Source: Karalla daura
Lineage: Eukaryota > Chordata > Actinopteri > Chaetodontiformes > Leiognathidae
Assembly (NCBI GenBank): GCA_029224185.1
Contig: CM055191.1
Span: forward strand, 13,517,188-13,581,187
Length of the DNA: 64,000 bases
Direction of reading: 5' to 3'
Part shown: positions 13,029 through 23,060 of the stretch, one piece after another
Position numbering within the stretch: the stretch's first letter is position 1
How the letters are laid out: each line of letters begins with the position of its first letter
The notes under the pieces: generated by a model
The model's database searches: none
What the model saw: only the letters and a program-made list of their open reading frames with translations
Told to the model about the DNA's origin: nothing
Program-made: the position numbers and the translations under genes

Positions 13029-13554
13029 TGAATGAATTATGTGAAGGAATTTATTTTTAATTTATCTTTCGCACGTTTTTAGCCACACAAATGACGTAAT
13101 GAACTTCACACGGTAACACGGTGGCATACAGTATATCACAATGTGTTTACACTTGTGTGTATACTCAATTTTACATCAAAATATATAGATATATTAAAAC
13201 TGGTTTTGCCTCCTCAGAGCACACAGCAGGGTGATGGGATCTGACAACAGAAGCAGGTGCTTAGCTGACCAACAGCCAGCAATGAGAAGGCCAAACACAA
13301 TGACTCCCAGTATCCCCCCCCACCCCCCTTCCTCTTCCTCCCACCCTGTCATTCATTTACTAGCTGTTTTCCTATCAGCAAGCCTGTGTTGATTTCACTG
13401 TTTGCCGCTATCACCACTGTTATGAGTGACTGTGCAGATCAAAGTCAAAACGAGCCCAGGGGGCAGACAGAGCTTAATGTCATCACAGGTTATCTCCCTC
13501 AGTAGTCCAAGGCCATCCCATCCTTTCATTTGATATTTTATACTAAACCTGTGT

Positions 13555-13765
13555 CCATCTCCATAGGTTGGGGCAGCAAATACAGCCTGGACGCGACACC
13601 AGTCCAAACACACACGACAGTTTCTCACACTCACACTTGAGGAAATATAGAGTCTCCAGTCAGCCTAAACATGAATGTTTAAGTGCAAACTACACACAGT
13701 AAGGCCCTCAGTTTTAACCCAGGTGTGGCCTCGCTGTGAGGTAGTGTGTGATAAAACCACAGCAA
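13555..13765. repeat. teleost dispersed repeat remnant
   Basis: Phrases such as 'cagcctggacgcgacaccagtcc', 'tagagtctccagtcagcct' and 'aaactacacacagtaaggcc...ctgtgaggtagtgtg' are diagnostic in order and wording of a high-copy repeat found across ray-finned fish. Copies in either orientation recur at about 30.4-31.0, 44.5 and 58.6-58.8 kb. Ends are approximate and no coding part is present. Confidence 0.6.
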
Positions 13766-13984
13766 GCTTATCCCATTACAGTTCATATATAATGTGAAAA
13801 CATATCACAACCCTTGTTCTTCCTACTCCCACTGCTTTGTCTGTGTTATTTCTTTGTTGATATAGAGTATGTTGAGATACCTGAGAAACTGGCACTTTAA
13901 CTAAAGTTGAAATATCTCCTCTTAACTAGCATTTAAACACTGCACTTATAGTACTTACACTGCAACACTTTTATTCCTTGGTCT

Positions 13985-14090
13985 GTCTGTATTTACTGTG
14001 CAACAAGGTTCTCTTACAGTATCTATGCAGTGCTTTATATCCTGTGTAAGTCGCTCTTGATAAAAGCTGCTAAATGACTAAATGTCTGAG
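13985..14090. repeat. SINE-like repeat tail
   Basis: The segment 'tgtaagtcgctcttgataaaagctgctaaatgactaaatg' closely resembles the 3' tail of a very common fish dispersed repeat. The upstream head is not clear, so this looks like a 5'-truncated or decayed copy. Confidence 0.45.
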
Positions 14091-14813
14091 CAGCTTGACT
14101 CCAGAGTCTAACAGTTGCAAGTTAAAAGCCTCGGTGTGAGTTCCTTTCTGTCTGTTCTGCACGTGAGAGCTGAAATGTTCCCGTTGTGGTGTTTGGATGC
14201 AGGCCCTGGCATCCGCCGGTAGCTCGTTCTTCAGGAATGCAACTAAGCACTCCTGAGTAGATTATGATTTTTCATGTTGCAGCCGTGTGGAGGGGCTGCG
14301 CCAGTCTGGACATGACTGACAAACATGCCCTGCCTCAGAGGGGAACAGGTTTTATGAAGCGTGTGATTCAGCATGAAACCCACTGACGAGACATTGTTTT
14401 GTAGCAACCACATCAGATCAGACTCGACTTTGTGCTTGTGTTTGTGATTTGAATGAGTTACAAATGAGTTACAAAGTGACAAAGAGCTGCACCCCGCCAT
14501 CACCTCCCACCTGAACACAGTTGCAGTAACTCCAATGTTTGGCTTTATTGTGAGACAAAGTAACTGAATCAAAGCCAAAATATCTGAATAAACCCTGCTC
14601 CCTTGTGGTAGACCTGAGAACAGAAGGTATGCTCTGTATTACTTTTTCATTTTCAAGGAAGTCTAAGAAAAGACCATAACCAAATATTGACTTTGTTTCC
14701 AGAACCTGATACAATGTTTTCCTCTCAGTTGGTGCTTTACACCGGTTGCCCTCCTAAAAAATACTACAGCAGTGTTTCTTCTCACTGAACTGAGCAACCT
14801 TTACTGGAACACT

Positions 14814-14846
14814 GAAATGCTGGAAATGCTGGAAATGCTGGAAATC
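14814..14846. repeat. short tandem repeat of the 9-mer TGCTGGAAA
   Basis: Three consecutive copies of a 9-base unit with a partial fourth. It lies outside any supported gene. Confidence 0.85.
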
Positions 14847-15152
14847 TGAAAGTTGTTTCAGATATTTATCTTCAGTTTGATAATGGCTGAATTCCCTGTA
14901 GGTCCTTCACTTTCAGCGTTCCTGGCTCTGTGTGTGCTGGCTCACTCTAAATGTCAGTAACACCTGCACCTTCACCCACTTTCTTTTTATCTGTATGGCT
15001 CACAACAGTAAAATGCTGTTGATTTCATGTCAACAAGAGATTGATGTGGAACTTTTGAGGAAGACACTCTCAGAGTGCAACTTTACTGAGCGCGAACGTT
15101 TTCGTCGCTTTTTGAAATGATTTGAGTGACGTTATGATGGTTTTTTTTGCAG

Positions 15153-16185
15153 AGTAACATGTTTCAGTCACAAGGTGGAGCCATTTCTCCATCCTTTGCT
15201 CAGACAGAGTTTCTTCCACAAAACAACAGCGAGGATGCTCTGACCTATTTGCTTTTGGACTTAGACAGCAGTGATTCAGCCAAATTTAAAGGTGTGTAAA
15301 CCTCTTTTTTTAACTGTAACAGTTTTATTGGTAAATATGAGCAATGTATACACACCTACAAGTACAAAGTACAAAGTAGGACACTCACAGAACTGAGCCT
15401 TTTTTAGGACAACACAGACTTATTTACTGTGCAGCTGTATTTCTTTATTTTTCGCTAATCTTTTTAATTTAATCCATTTGTTGTTAATTGTAAGTCAATC
15501 ACTGGCCTTGTGAAACCCAAGAAAAAAGTGACAAAATGATGACAAATCTGTTATATTTGTTGGGATTTCAGACATTGAAAAACACTTTATTTTAATTTTG
15601 GAACAATTGTAGATGTCATCTATTAATAATTATCAACATATATTTGTCCTTTTCTGGCATATGGGGAAATTCAAACATTTCCTTTCTCTTTCATTAATAT
15701 CTGTCCATCCAGGCATAAGACCAGGTTCATTTTACACAGTAGCATCAGGTAGGAAGACAGAAAAACTACATCAATACGGGGTTAAAACGCCTCAGTGGCG
15801 CTCGACCAATTTACCCAGTACTGCACCAGTGCTGTATTGACCACACACTGTGTATGTTTAGAGCTCAGTGTTTTCACTTGGGTCTTGGGCAGAACTGCTG
15901 CCAATTTATTATATAGCCGCTGATGGGATGAAGTCATTCAACGGCGGAGCTACAGCCTGTAGCTACTCAGACAGGTGACACACCACCTGTGACGTGACTG
16001 CATCCAAACTGTTGAAAGCATTGTTTAAGGGCACCCCCGTCAGTACTCCGGCAATTACAGTTAATTATTTTGACCAACCTCGTTGCCTCGTCAAATTGCC
16101 TTTTCCCAGGAGATTGGTCGGTTTGATGACAATGACAGTGCGCTCGGTGCCTGTAACCACTAAATTGGGCACAGATGCATCACCG
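15153..16185 (+). CDS. candidate spliced reading frame, unrecognised protein
   Basis: Not a known family to me. Exon B (15153-15291) has a strong acceptor (TTTTTTTTGCAG) and donor AAAG|GTGTGT. Only one of its three frames is open, and it reads a plausible acidic peptide containing DALTYLLLDLDSSDSAKFK. Exon C (15713-15748, 36 nt) has a pyrimidine-rich acceptor and donor CAG|GTAGGA; it joins B in phase and reads GIRPGSFYTVAS. A possible exon D (16061-16185) is also open in the continuing frame and ends CCG|GTGAGA, but its acceptor is weak. No start or stop exon is assigned. A nearby upstream frame ending at 15120 (about 15004-15120, basic, with TERERFRRFLK) may be another exon in a different frame, or noise. 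The locus lies between macc1 and sp8, where human has ITGB8 and ABCB5; it resembles neither. Confidence 0.25.
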
Positions 16186-16423
16186 GTGAGAGATGCCACC
16201 GCCACCTGATGATGTGATTTAGAGCCAGAAAACCCTCTTTATGTCAGCAGCTGGGTTTTCTTTGAGACTCGTCGAAGTTTGACATCCTGATTGAATTGGA
16301 AGAAGCACGCTGCTACTTCTCTCTCTGGTGTTTAATACGTTTCAAGTTTATTAGTTCACTATTTTGTTTTTCCTCTGTTATTTTCCCGTTGTTGGACGGA
16401 CAAAAGATTATCGTACCAAACCT

Positions 16424-16528
16424 TACCGTACCGTATCGTACCGTATCGTATCGTATCGTATCGTATCGTATCGTATCGTATCGTATCGTATCGTATCGTA
16501 TCGTATCGTATCGTATCGTATCGTATCG
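16424..16528. repeat. (TATCG)n pentanucleotide array
   Basis: About 20 copies of a CpG-containing five-base unit, preceded by variant TACCG units. It produces long false open frames on both strands (YRIVSYRIVS on plus, YDTIRYDTIR on minus). Pentanucleotide arrays are less common than the GATA type. Confidence 0.97.
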
Positions 16529-17999
16529 CACTGTATCTATAGATATCTAAGGGTTAGATCCCTCCCCTCAAAGACCAGTTCTTACCTTACGCCATTGTAA
16601 ATTGTGAATTTCCCCATTTTGGGACTACTAAAGGAATATCTTGTTTTATCTAATCTTATTTAATGTTTTCTTATCTTATCAAGTCGACTGGACCAATTCT
16701 GTTTTTCTGGCTGCAGACTCTGTGTGTGCTCTGCCGTTATCGTGGCCTTCGTCCACAGTTGGCAGCTCAGCCTGTACGTCCTGGCACAGCATCCCGTCCT
16801 CTCCAATGCCAGCTTTTCTCAGATGAGGGCAGCGGCGGGAAGTGCCTTTTGCTGCGACAGTCTGCGAGGGTGTTAATAACACAACGACCCCGAGTCGAGG
16901 GCTCTGAGACGCCACGGGCCGAAATGGCTCTGTTCACACTTAATGATGATTCCTCTGCTGGGTGTATTTTACTCATCTGCTGAAATAGTTAAAACCTGTT
17001 TCAGACCAGAATTATGCCAAAATATATTTATAAATAACATCACCACTTTTATTGTTCTTTATTCTTAAAGAACAGTCAATTATTGTGTAGTGCTGTTTAT
17101 TGTCAGTAATGCAGTTTCACTCTTGCTTATAATTTAAAATTGTCCTTTAAAGTAATTTAAACAAATGCAGCAACACAAAATATGGACAAAGATACAAGAG
17201 GCCTTAAATATGTTTGTGCTGAAAATCTGGAGCTCAGATTGGCAGTACGTATTGCTTTGTGAACGACGCAAAATCAACTTAAACCCAACTCCTTTCCTAA
17301 CTTTTCACATTTATATCTCCTCATAACTAATACTTAAACTCTACTCCAATGAACTCTCATCCCTATCGTAGAGTCAAGTTATTTTTCCTGTGTAAATCTG
17401 GATAAAAGCATGCGCCATAGCAGATGACCGAGAGTGGTTGAATAGGGCATTTATCATTGTTTTCTGGTGCTAACATAGAAGCTATGGAAAACCGTCTCAG
17501 ATGATTTTTTAAAGCCCCTCTACAACTGTATTTTTAGGTGTATAATGTACAGCTGAACATATTGTGACACTCCTCTACAAGTCATTTTGGATTAAATTGT
17601 CTACCAACTAAATATTAGTATAAAAACCCAGCACCAGTAAAACTGTTGAACAGGGGCTGGTTTAGGTCAGGTTTAGAGTGTTTGGGTTGTATAGTAGGTT
17701 CCACACTGGACTAATTTTCAGCTCAATCTGTTAGATGTGGTCACAAAGTTTAGCTGCTGTAGGCTTCACAGCTGTATTGGTGCTCCCTCTGAAGTGCTGT
17801 TTTAGTTTTAACCAGAATTCAGACTCACTTCCACTTCCAACCTTTTTTTTTTAATCCCTGCAACACTTTCTGCTCCACTGCACCATCACTGAAAATAAAG
17901 GCGGAGAGGAGGCAGGGGAGAGGGTGGGCCGATGTGTCGCTGCCTGGATGTTTTAGGAGATAAAAGTGAGGAAGGAAATAAAACAGAACTCAAAGCTAA
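16529..17999. other. intergenic stretch, nothing clear
   Basis: AT-rich sequence with a GC-richer block at 16.71-16.95 kb that is open in several frames. That block follows an acceptor-like 'ttctggctgcag' at about 16716, but no matching donor or family resemblance was found. Confidence 0.4.
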
Positions 18000-18215
18000 A
18001 TGTTCAAACATTGGGAGAGTGTGTGGCTGCTGGACAGAGATGAAGACGTCCTGCACGTGCTGCAGACTGAAAGGGTGAGTTCAGATTTATTTAGAGTTTT
18101 CTGATCTTTCTTTTTTTTTTACTATTTTAAAAGCTTTTTTCTAACATGCTTCTGTCTTCAGGTTACATGCTGGACGTCTGAGATACTTAAAGATATGGAA
18201 AAGGTCATCCCATGA
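18000..18215 (+). CDS. candidate two-exon microprotein, unrecognised
   Basis: ATG at 18000, directly preceded by an in-frame TAA, opens 25 codons (begins MFKHWESVWLLDRDED) to 18074. A consensus donor follows (AGG|GTGAGT), then an 87-nt intron and a strong acceptor (TTCTGTCTTCAG) at 18161. The frame continues in phase to a stop at 18213-18215, giving 42 residues in total. A TATA-like AGATAAAAGT lies about 40 bases upstream of the ATG. Across the same junction a second frame starting with ATG at 18040 (MKTSCTCC) is also open and would give about 54 residues, cysteine-rich at its start. There is no domain or family I recognise. It could instead be a non-coding RNA exon pair or chance. Confidence 0.25.
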
Positions 18216-18291
18216 GGTCAAATTCATCTCTGCGGGTGAATGTCAGAGCACAAACAGTGGAAAGTGTAACACGAGTTCTTATTGTAGATAG

Positions 18292-18307
18292 GCGCTAGGT
18301 GGCGCTA
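18292..18307 (+). promoter_or_regulatory. candidate CTCF binding site
   Basis: GCGCTAGGTGGCGCTA matches the CTCF core CCASYAGRKGGCRSYR at 14 of 16 positions, including the whole AGGTGGCGCTA half. It lies between macc1 and sp8 and points toward sp8. Confidence 0.5.
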
Positions 18308-20274
18308 TAAAGCCATGAATGCAGACTGCAGCAGCTGAATCAAGTTCCCGAGAAACCGCGTCTGATTTAGAATGGAACCAAAAAAAAGTCATAAAATCTG
18401 ATATAAGGAATCTTGATTATTATTGGTGCAGATATTTTCTGTTCTCCTCAATTTTAAATAGAGTTTATAGTAGGATCTGATGCACTCACTGTGTTGTTTT
18501 TTACCCTGGTGCGTATACCAGATATGGAATAACTCCAGAAGCAAGGTAGAAAATACTGTAGAAACGTATAGATAAAACGAGAAAGAGAGAAAGAGAAACT
18601 GTGGTTGTGATTTGAGAAGGAATGCGAAACTCGGAGTATTGGTGTGGATGGAAAATGCATCGAATCAGACGGGGCCAGACACAAGTCCAGGTATTCATTG
18701 TCAAAAAAGAAGGTCAAATATTTTTTAAGGTGATAAATTGTAGCTAAACAATTGACCACAGCTCGTAGTCTCTGAAAGCTTGTTCTGTTTAGAATTGGAT
18801 TTAACGACTCAAGTAAGTTACTTCAGCCAATGGAACATCAAGACCGGAAAGACTGGTCTGCACGAAAAATGCTATTTGTATTACAAAGTAATGTATTACA
18901 CCTCCGAAATATTTACTGAATTGTATCAACAATATCATAATTTCCGAAAATACTAAACACACTGCGGGGTTAATAACTACGCCATCAAAGTGGAGGGTGG
19001 GATTACCAGGAGAAGAAAATCCTGATTCAAGCGTTTGAGTGAATATAAAGTATAAATAAAACGCAAAAGTGGTCAGCTAGAGCAGAAGAGGGGAGCTTAA
19101 GATTCACTTGATATTTTTCCTAAGTTTTCTGTCTTCTTCACGTTATCAGCAGTATGTATGTGTGTGTGACCTGAGTTGGCTTCTCGCAGACAAGTTTCAT
19201 TTTCAGGCTCTGGGGGAAAAACGCGCGTTGAATTAAAAAGAATTGCAATGAATTTTTCTCCAGAGCAAATTCTCAGTTTATTTATTTTTTTAAATTATTT
19301 GATTATTAAAATAAAAACTGAAATGTCTGCGGCCTTGCTGCAGGCCTGCAAAATCAAGAAACACACACACTCACATGCACATGTAATTGCACACACACAC
19401 AAGTCTTGGATCATTTTGTTGCACACACGGAAAAAAAAGAAAGAAATGTAATATGGTGCAATATGACTGGTACGTCTTATTATCCCAGGCTGGGAGTACA
19501 TTTTATCGACTCCACATTGATACAAAGCGAGTCGATGCTTCTGAATTCATACTGACTTTATTGAGTGGCTCACATAAAAAGCCATTCTCGGAGGGAGAGG
19601 AGGAGATGGGGGAGAAATATTCAAATTAAAATCACTTTACAACATGCTTATTTAAATTAAATGTGTGGGTAAACAGTAATTGATTTCCAAAACAAAAAAA
19701 ACGAAAACAAAAATAAAAAACAAAACAAAACTTACAAATAAATTCAAAGTGCGCCTAATGATAGACCCCCTAAAATACAAGAAAAACTTGTGGTTAAATA
19801 GAACTCCCCACAAATACAGTTTCATATCATGTGAAAGGAAAAAAAAATCAAAGTACATTTCCGTATATTTTCAAATATTTACTAGAGTCCATATACAACT
19901 AGAAATACCTATACAAAATCGTCTCCTGGACAAATAACATTACTCACCTTTACATTGGGGTTGTAATAACCTACATAACCTACATTTCTCAGTATTTACA
20001 GGACATTTCTGCAGGAATGGAGTCACCTCAGCTGGCCTACTTACTTTTACTTACAAACTTGGCGCACATACAAGTAGGCTGTGGAGAGACTGGGATAGAA
20101 ACCTACAGTCTGGGAATATCCCATCAGGCAGCTCTGCAGGGGGATTTGTCCATCATTAAAAGGAATAAAATCAGCAACAATCTCTCCATAATAAAGTGCC
20201 ACAGTTTGGTTTCTTGAACAATATGTACGGCAGCAGTATAGCACAAACTCTGCATGCCTCGCTATTCTCTAGAG
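18308..20274. other. AT-rich spacer downstream of sp8
   Basis: No gene is supported. It may hold part of the sp8 3' untranslated region: AATAAA on the minus strand occurs at 19557-19562 and again at about 19277-19286, which would imply a 1.4-1.7 kb 3' end. The A-rich stretch at 19680-19860 gives only low-complexity frames. Confidence 0.4.
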
Positions 20275-20431
20275 CAGTGTTTCCCAACCCAGGGACAGTG
20301 ACTGTCCTGTGTGTTTTCCATATTTTTACTGTTATCACACACGTTAAACGAGGCATTTGAACCAGGTGTGTTGAAGCAGAAAAAAAAGGAAATATATACG
20401 TGTGTGTAGAAAGAAAATCACACAAATATAA

Positions 20432-20508
<77 letters not shown>

Positions 20509-20601
20509 AAGAAAGAAAGATGTCAAAATGTTCTGTATCTGCGCCATTTTGAGATGAATAACCCTGATCTAAAACATGCAGGAACAGGTTGGGAAACACT
20601 G
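20275..20601. mobile_element. hAT-type MITE with 15-bp terminal inverted repeats
   Basis: The left end CAGTGTTTCCCAACC (20275-20289) and right end GGTTGGGAAACACTG (20587-20601) are perfect 15-bp inverted repeats of hAT type. The left flank CTCTAGAG (20267-20274) fits the hAT target preference nTCTAGAn. CTCTATAG at 20603-20610 matches it at 7 of 8 positions, one base beyond the right end. Internal words ('catttgaaccaggtgtgttgaagcag', 'gatctaaaacatgcagg') belong to a MITE family common in fish. It is 327 bp long with no transposase, so non-autonomous. Its centre is occupied by a GATA microsatellite. Confidence 0.8.
20432..20520. repeat. (TAGA)n with (GAAA)n tail
   Basis: About 19 TAGA units (20432-20508) followed by GAAA units to 20520, inside the hAT MITE. 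The LSIYLSIY frames across it are artefacts. Confidence 0.97.
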
Positions 20602-20991
20602 ACTCTATAGCAAAGGAGGATTCAGGACCAGGTTGCAAAATAACTGTGTGTGAGTGTTTGTGTGAGTGTATGTGTGTGAGTGGGTGTCCACAATAACTTG
20701 AAGTTTCTGTAATTAAATGATGCAGTTATTAGTCTTTAAATATGCCTGCGGAGGTTCTAAGTCATCCAGGTCATGATACAGTCTTTAGGTGCTAGAAATG
20801 AAGGCAAATGGACTTCGTTAAGAACAAACGCCATCATACCAAGCACCTAAAGATGAAGTCTTTAAAATAAGTCAAGAGGCTGCGCATACACCCAGTATGT
20901 CCACTCTCTCACACTTTTTTGCAGTTCTTCCTTCACTGAGGGGGTGGGAGAAGATTCTTGTGTTATCTCATTTTTTTGTATTTATTTTCTT

Positions 20992-22759
20992 TTAGAGGCC
21001 GTTCATGCCTACTCCCTGGTTGGGCTCCGGTGGGTGCAACAGGTCTGGGGAGTGGCAGCCCGGGGGGCTCCCGGGGGCACTGTGCTCGCTGTCGGTGTCG
21101 CTGCCCCTCTTGCCCCCGCTTCCCCCGGAGCCGGAGCCCGCGGAGCCCCCACCCGCACTGTGCGTCTTTACGTGTTTGCTGAGGTGGTCGCTGCGCATGA
21201 AGCGCTTGTTGCACACGGGGCAGGCGAAGCGCTTCTCCCCGGTGTGCGTGCGCAGGTGCCGCTGCAGCTCGTCGGAGCGGGTGAAGCGTTTCCCGCAGAA
21301 GAGCCAGTTGCAGACGAACGGCCGCTCCCCGGTGTGCCAGCGCAGGTGCGCCTTCAGGTGCGACGTCTTGCCGTAAACTTTGCCGCAGCCCGGGATGTGG
21401 CAGCTGTGCAGGCCTTTCCTCCGGAGGCTGGCGCCGGCCGGGCCCAGCCGCTCCGCCTCCTGGCAGTTGGGACAGTCGCAGGTGGCTCTGCCCGAGTACC
21501 TCCGGGCTGAGGACCTGGGGGATCCCGTTAGAGAGGACGGAGGCGCACCGGAGAGCATGGTGCCCCCGGCTCCGGCTAACGGAGACGGGCTGGTGTCCGG
21601 GTACGAGGAGAGGACGGGTTTGAAGCCGTCCATCAGGTGCTGACCGGGGGTCAACAGGTGCGGAGAGGGGCTGGTGCTGAAGGCAGAGTGGCTCAAGGTG
21701 GAGTAGTCAGAGTTATATCCGCCCAGAGGGGAGTGCAAGGAGCTCTGCAGTCCACCCGAGTGCAAGGAGGTCTGTAGTCCACCCGAGTGCAAGGCTCCGT
21801 TCGGGTTCTGAACGTCTATCCATCCCGCACCCACGTCCCACCAGGCGGACGCTCCCGTGGTGCCCACCTCGCCCGTGGGGATCCCGGGATGGGACGACTT
21901 GAACCAGGACTCGTACGGGTGCGCCATCCTGGGGTAGATGCCCTGCAGACTGTCCACAGAAGTGTGCACCTTGGAGATGAACACCGGCTGGTGGCTGCTG
22001 GACTCTTGCGAGCTGCTGCTGCTGGACACCGACGCCTGGAAAACCGAATAATCGTTCCCAAAGTGGTGGGACGCGGACGTGGAGCCGGACGTGAGGGAGA
22101 AGGCGCTCGATCCGGTGGACGCGCCGGTGCCGAAAGAGTCCGAGATGCCGGTTCCGTTGCGGGACACTGTCCCGAAACCGGACAGTCCCGAGCCGAGGCT
22201 GCAGCTGCTGGCCGCCGTGGCTGCTCTCTTCCACGGGTGGAAACCTTTCCCAAAAGACGAGGAATTATCCGAAATAGTGGAGGGCGAAGGGCTCGGACTC
22301 CCGATTTTGTTGCACGTCGCAGCCAACATGGCTAAAGGAGTCGATCCCAACCTCGGCTCCTCCTGGAGAAACATGGGGAAACAATGTGAGTGAACTTTCA
22401 CCGGCGACACTCCGACATCGAGACACTTGAAATAAATATGTAAAGTTCAGAGACGCTCAGCAGATTCCCATCACCTCCTACCTGGACGCACAGAGAGCAG
22501 ACAAGCCAGACACACTTATAAATGCATGCCAAACAGCAACAGCGCTTTTCCTTTCTTTTAAAAACACCAGGACAGACTTGTAGCCTCGGTTTCTCTGTCT
22601 CCCTGACCCGCTCTCTCCCCTGCAAAATAAACCCGACGCGCTGTCTGCGTTGCGAGTTTAATCCCTCTCGGCGGCGGACGCACAATGACCAACCAAACCA
22701 ATTAAACCAGTTAAAGAAAGTCCTTTTTTTCCACTCACCCCGAGAATTGAAGTTGCCAT
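20992..22759 (-). CDS. sp8: Sp8 zinc-finger transcription factor, 2 coding exons
   Basis: Exon 1 is 22759-22739 (7 codons, MATSILG, donor GGG|GTGAGT). Exon 2 is 22362-20992 (acceptor TTTCTCCAG|GAGGAG). The intron is 376 nt, phase 0, and the protein has 463 residues. Sp-family features in order: the N-terminal Sp box (STPLAMLAATCNKIG, about 14-28), FGKGFHPWKR, Ser/Gly-rich activation region, SHQPVFISKVHTSVD, the WWDVGAGWIDVQNPN block, Btd box CDCPNC at about 302, then three C2H2 fingers at about 328-350, 358-380 and 388-408, and a Gly/Ser tail. The fingers bind GC/GT boxes. Sp8 is a nuclear factor acting in limb/fin-bud apical ridge and forebrain patterning. The long alanine and glycine runs of mammalian SP8 are absent. 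Whether this is the a or b teleost copy cannot be told here. The SP9 paralogue is less likely given the near-identity to SP8 throughout. Confidence 0.96.
21733..21795 (-). repeat. 27-bp in-frame tandem duplication within sp8
   Basis: Two near-identical 27-bp units (21733-21759, 21760-21786) plus a partial third encode repeated GGLQ(T/S)SLHS nonapeptides. From memory, human SP8 has this segment once, so the duplication looks lineage-specific. Confidence 0.75.
22739..22759 (-). CDS. sp8: sp8 first coding exon (7 codons)
   Basis: A 21-nt coding part encoding MATSILG ends in a consensus donor and joins exon 2 so that the product reads MATSILG-EEPRLGSTPLAMLAA, the expected Sp8/Sp9 N-terminus. An intronless reading from 22410 would give a different first 16 residues (MSPVKVHSHC...) that run through the acceptor polypyrimidine tract; that reading is rejected. 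Confidence 0.9.
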
Positions 22760-22796
22760 CACACACACAAAAAAACCACTGCCCTCCGCGGAGGAT

Positions 22797-22805
22797 CTTT
22801 TTATA
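22797..22805 (-). promoter_or_regulatory. TATA-like element upstream of the sp8 start
   Basis: TATAAAAAG on the minus strand, about 40 bases upstream of the sp8 ATG. A start site 30 bases further on would leave only a very short leader, so it may serve one of several promoters, or none. Confidence 0.35.
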
Positions 22806-22893
22806 TTTATGAATCACGGCACTGTTTTTTTTAGAGGTGTGCAATACAATGATGTGTTCCGCCCATTCTTCCACAATTGTAGGCTCCTCTCCG

Positions 22894-22975
22894 GGCTTTG
22901 AAGTGCCGCTGTGACACGGGCGACCAATGAGCGGCCGCGTCGTCCCGGCGCACACCGCCGTGACGTCACCTGTAG
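22894..22975 (-). promoter_or_regulatory. sp8 proximal upstream region: CCAAT-type and CRE motifs in a CpG-rich block
   Basis: A full palindromic CRE (TGACGTCA) lies at about 22961-22968 and a CCAAT pentamer at about 22923, within CpG-rich sequence roughly 160-210 bases above the sp8 ATG. CT-rich sequence follows to 23050. Motif evidence only. Confidence 0.45.
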
Positions 22976-23060
22976 ATAGCCTCGAACACCCCCTCCATCC
23001 CTCTCCCTCCTCCTCCTCCTCCCTCTATCCTCCCCCCTCCCCGCCCCCTCCATAATAAAA

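Noticed and set aside
16296..16600. Frames reading YRIVSYRIVS and YDTIRYDTIR
   Set aside because: Translation of the TATCG array on either strand.
20944..21510. 188-codon plus-strand open frame, and several others across 21.0-22.4 kb
   Set aside because: Shadows of the GC-rich sp8 coding exon. Their Ala/Gly/Arg-rich content follows from base composition.
22363..22410. sp8 start at 22410 (MSPVKVHSHC...)
   Set aside because: This segment is intron: it ends in a polypyrimidine tract and CAG, and the proper MATSILG exon with a consensus donor lies upstream.
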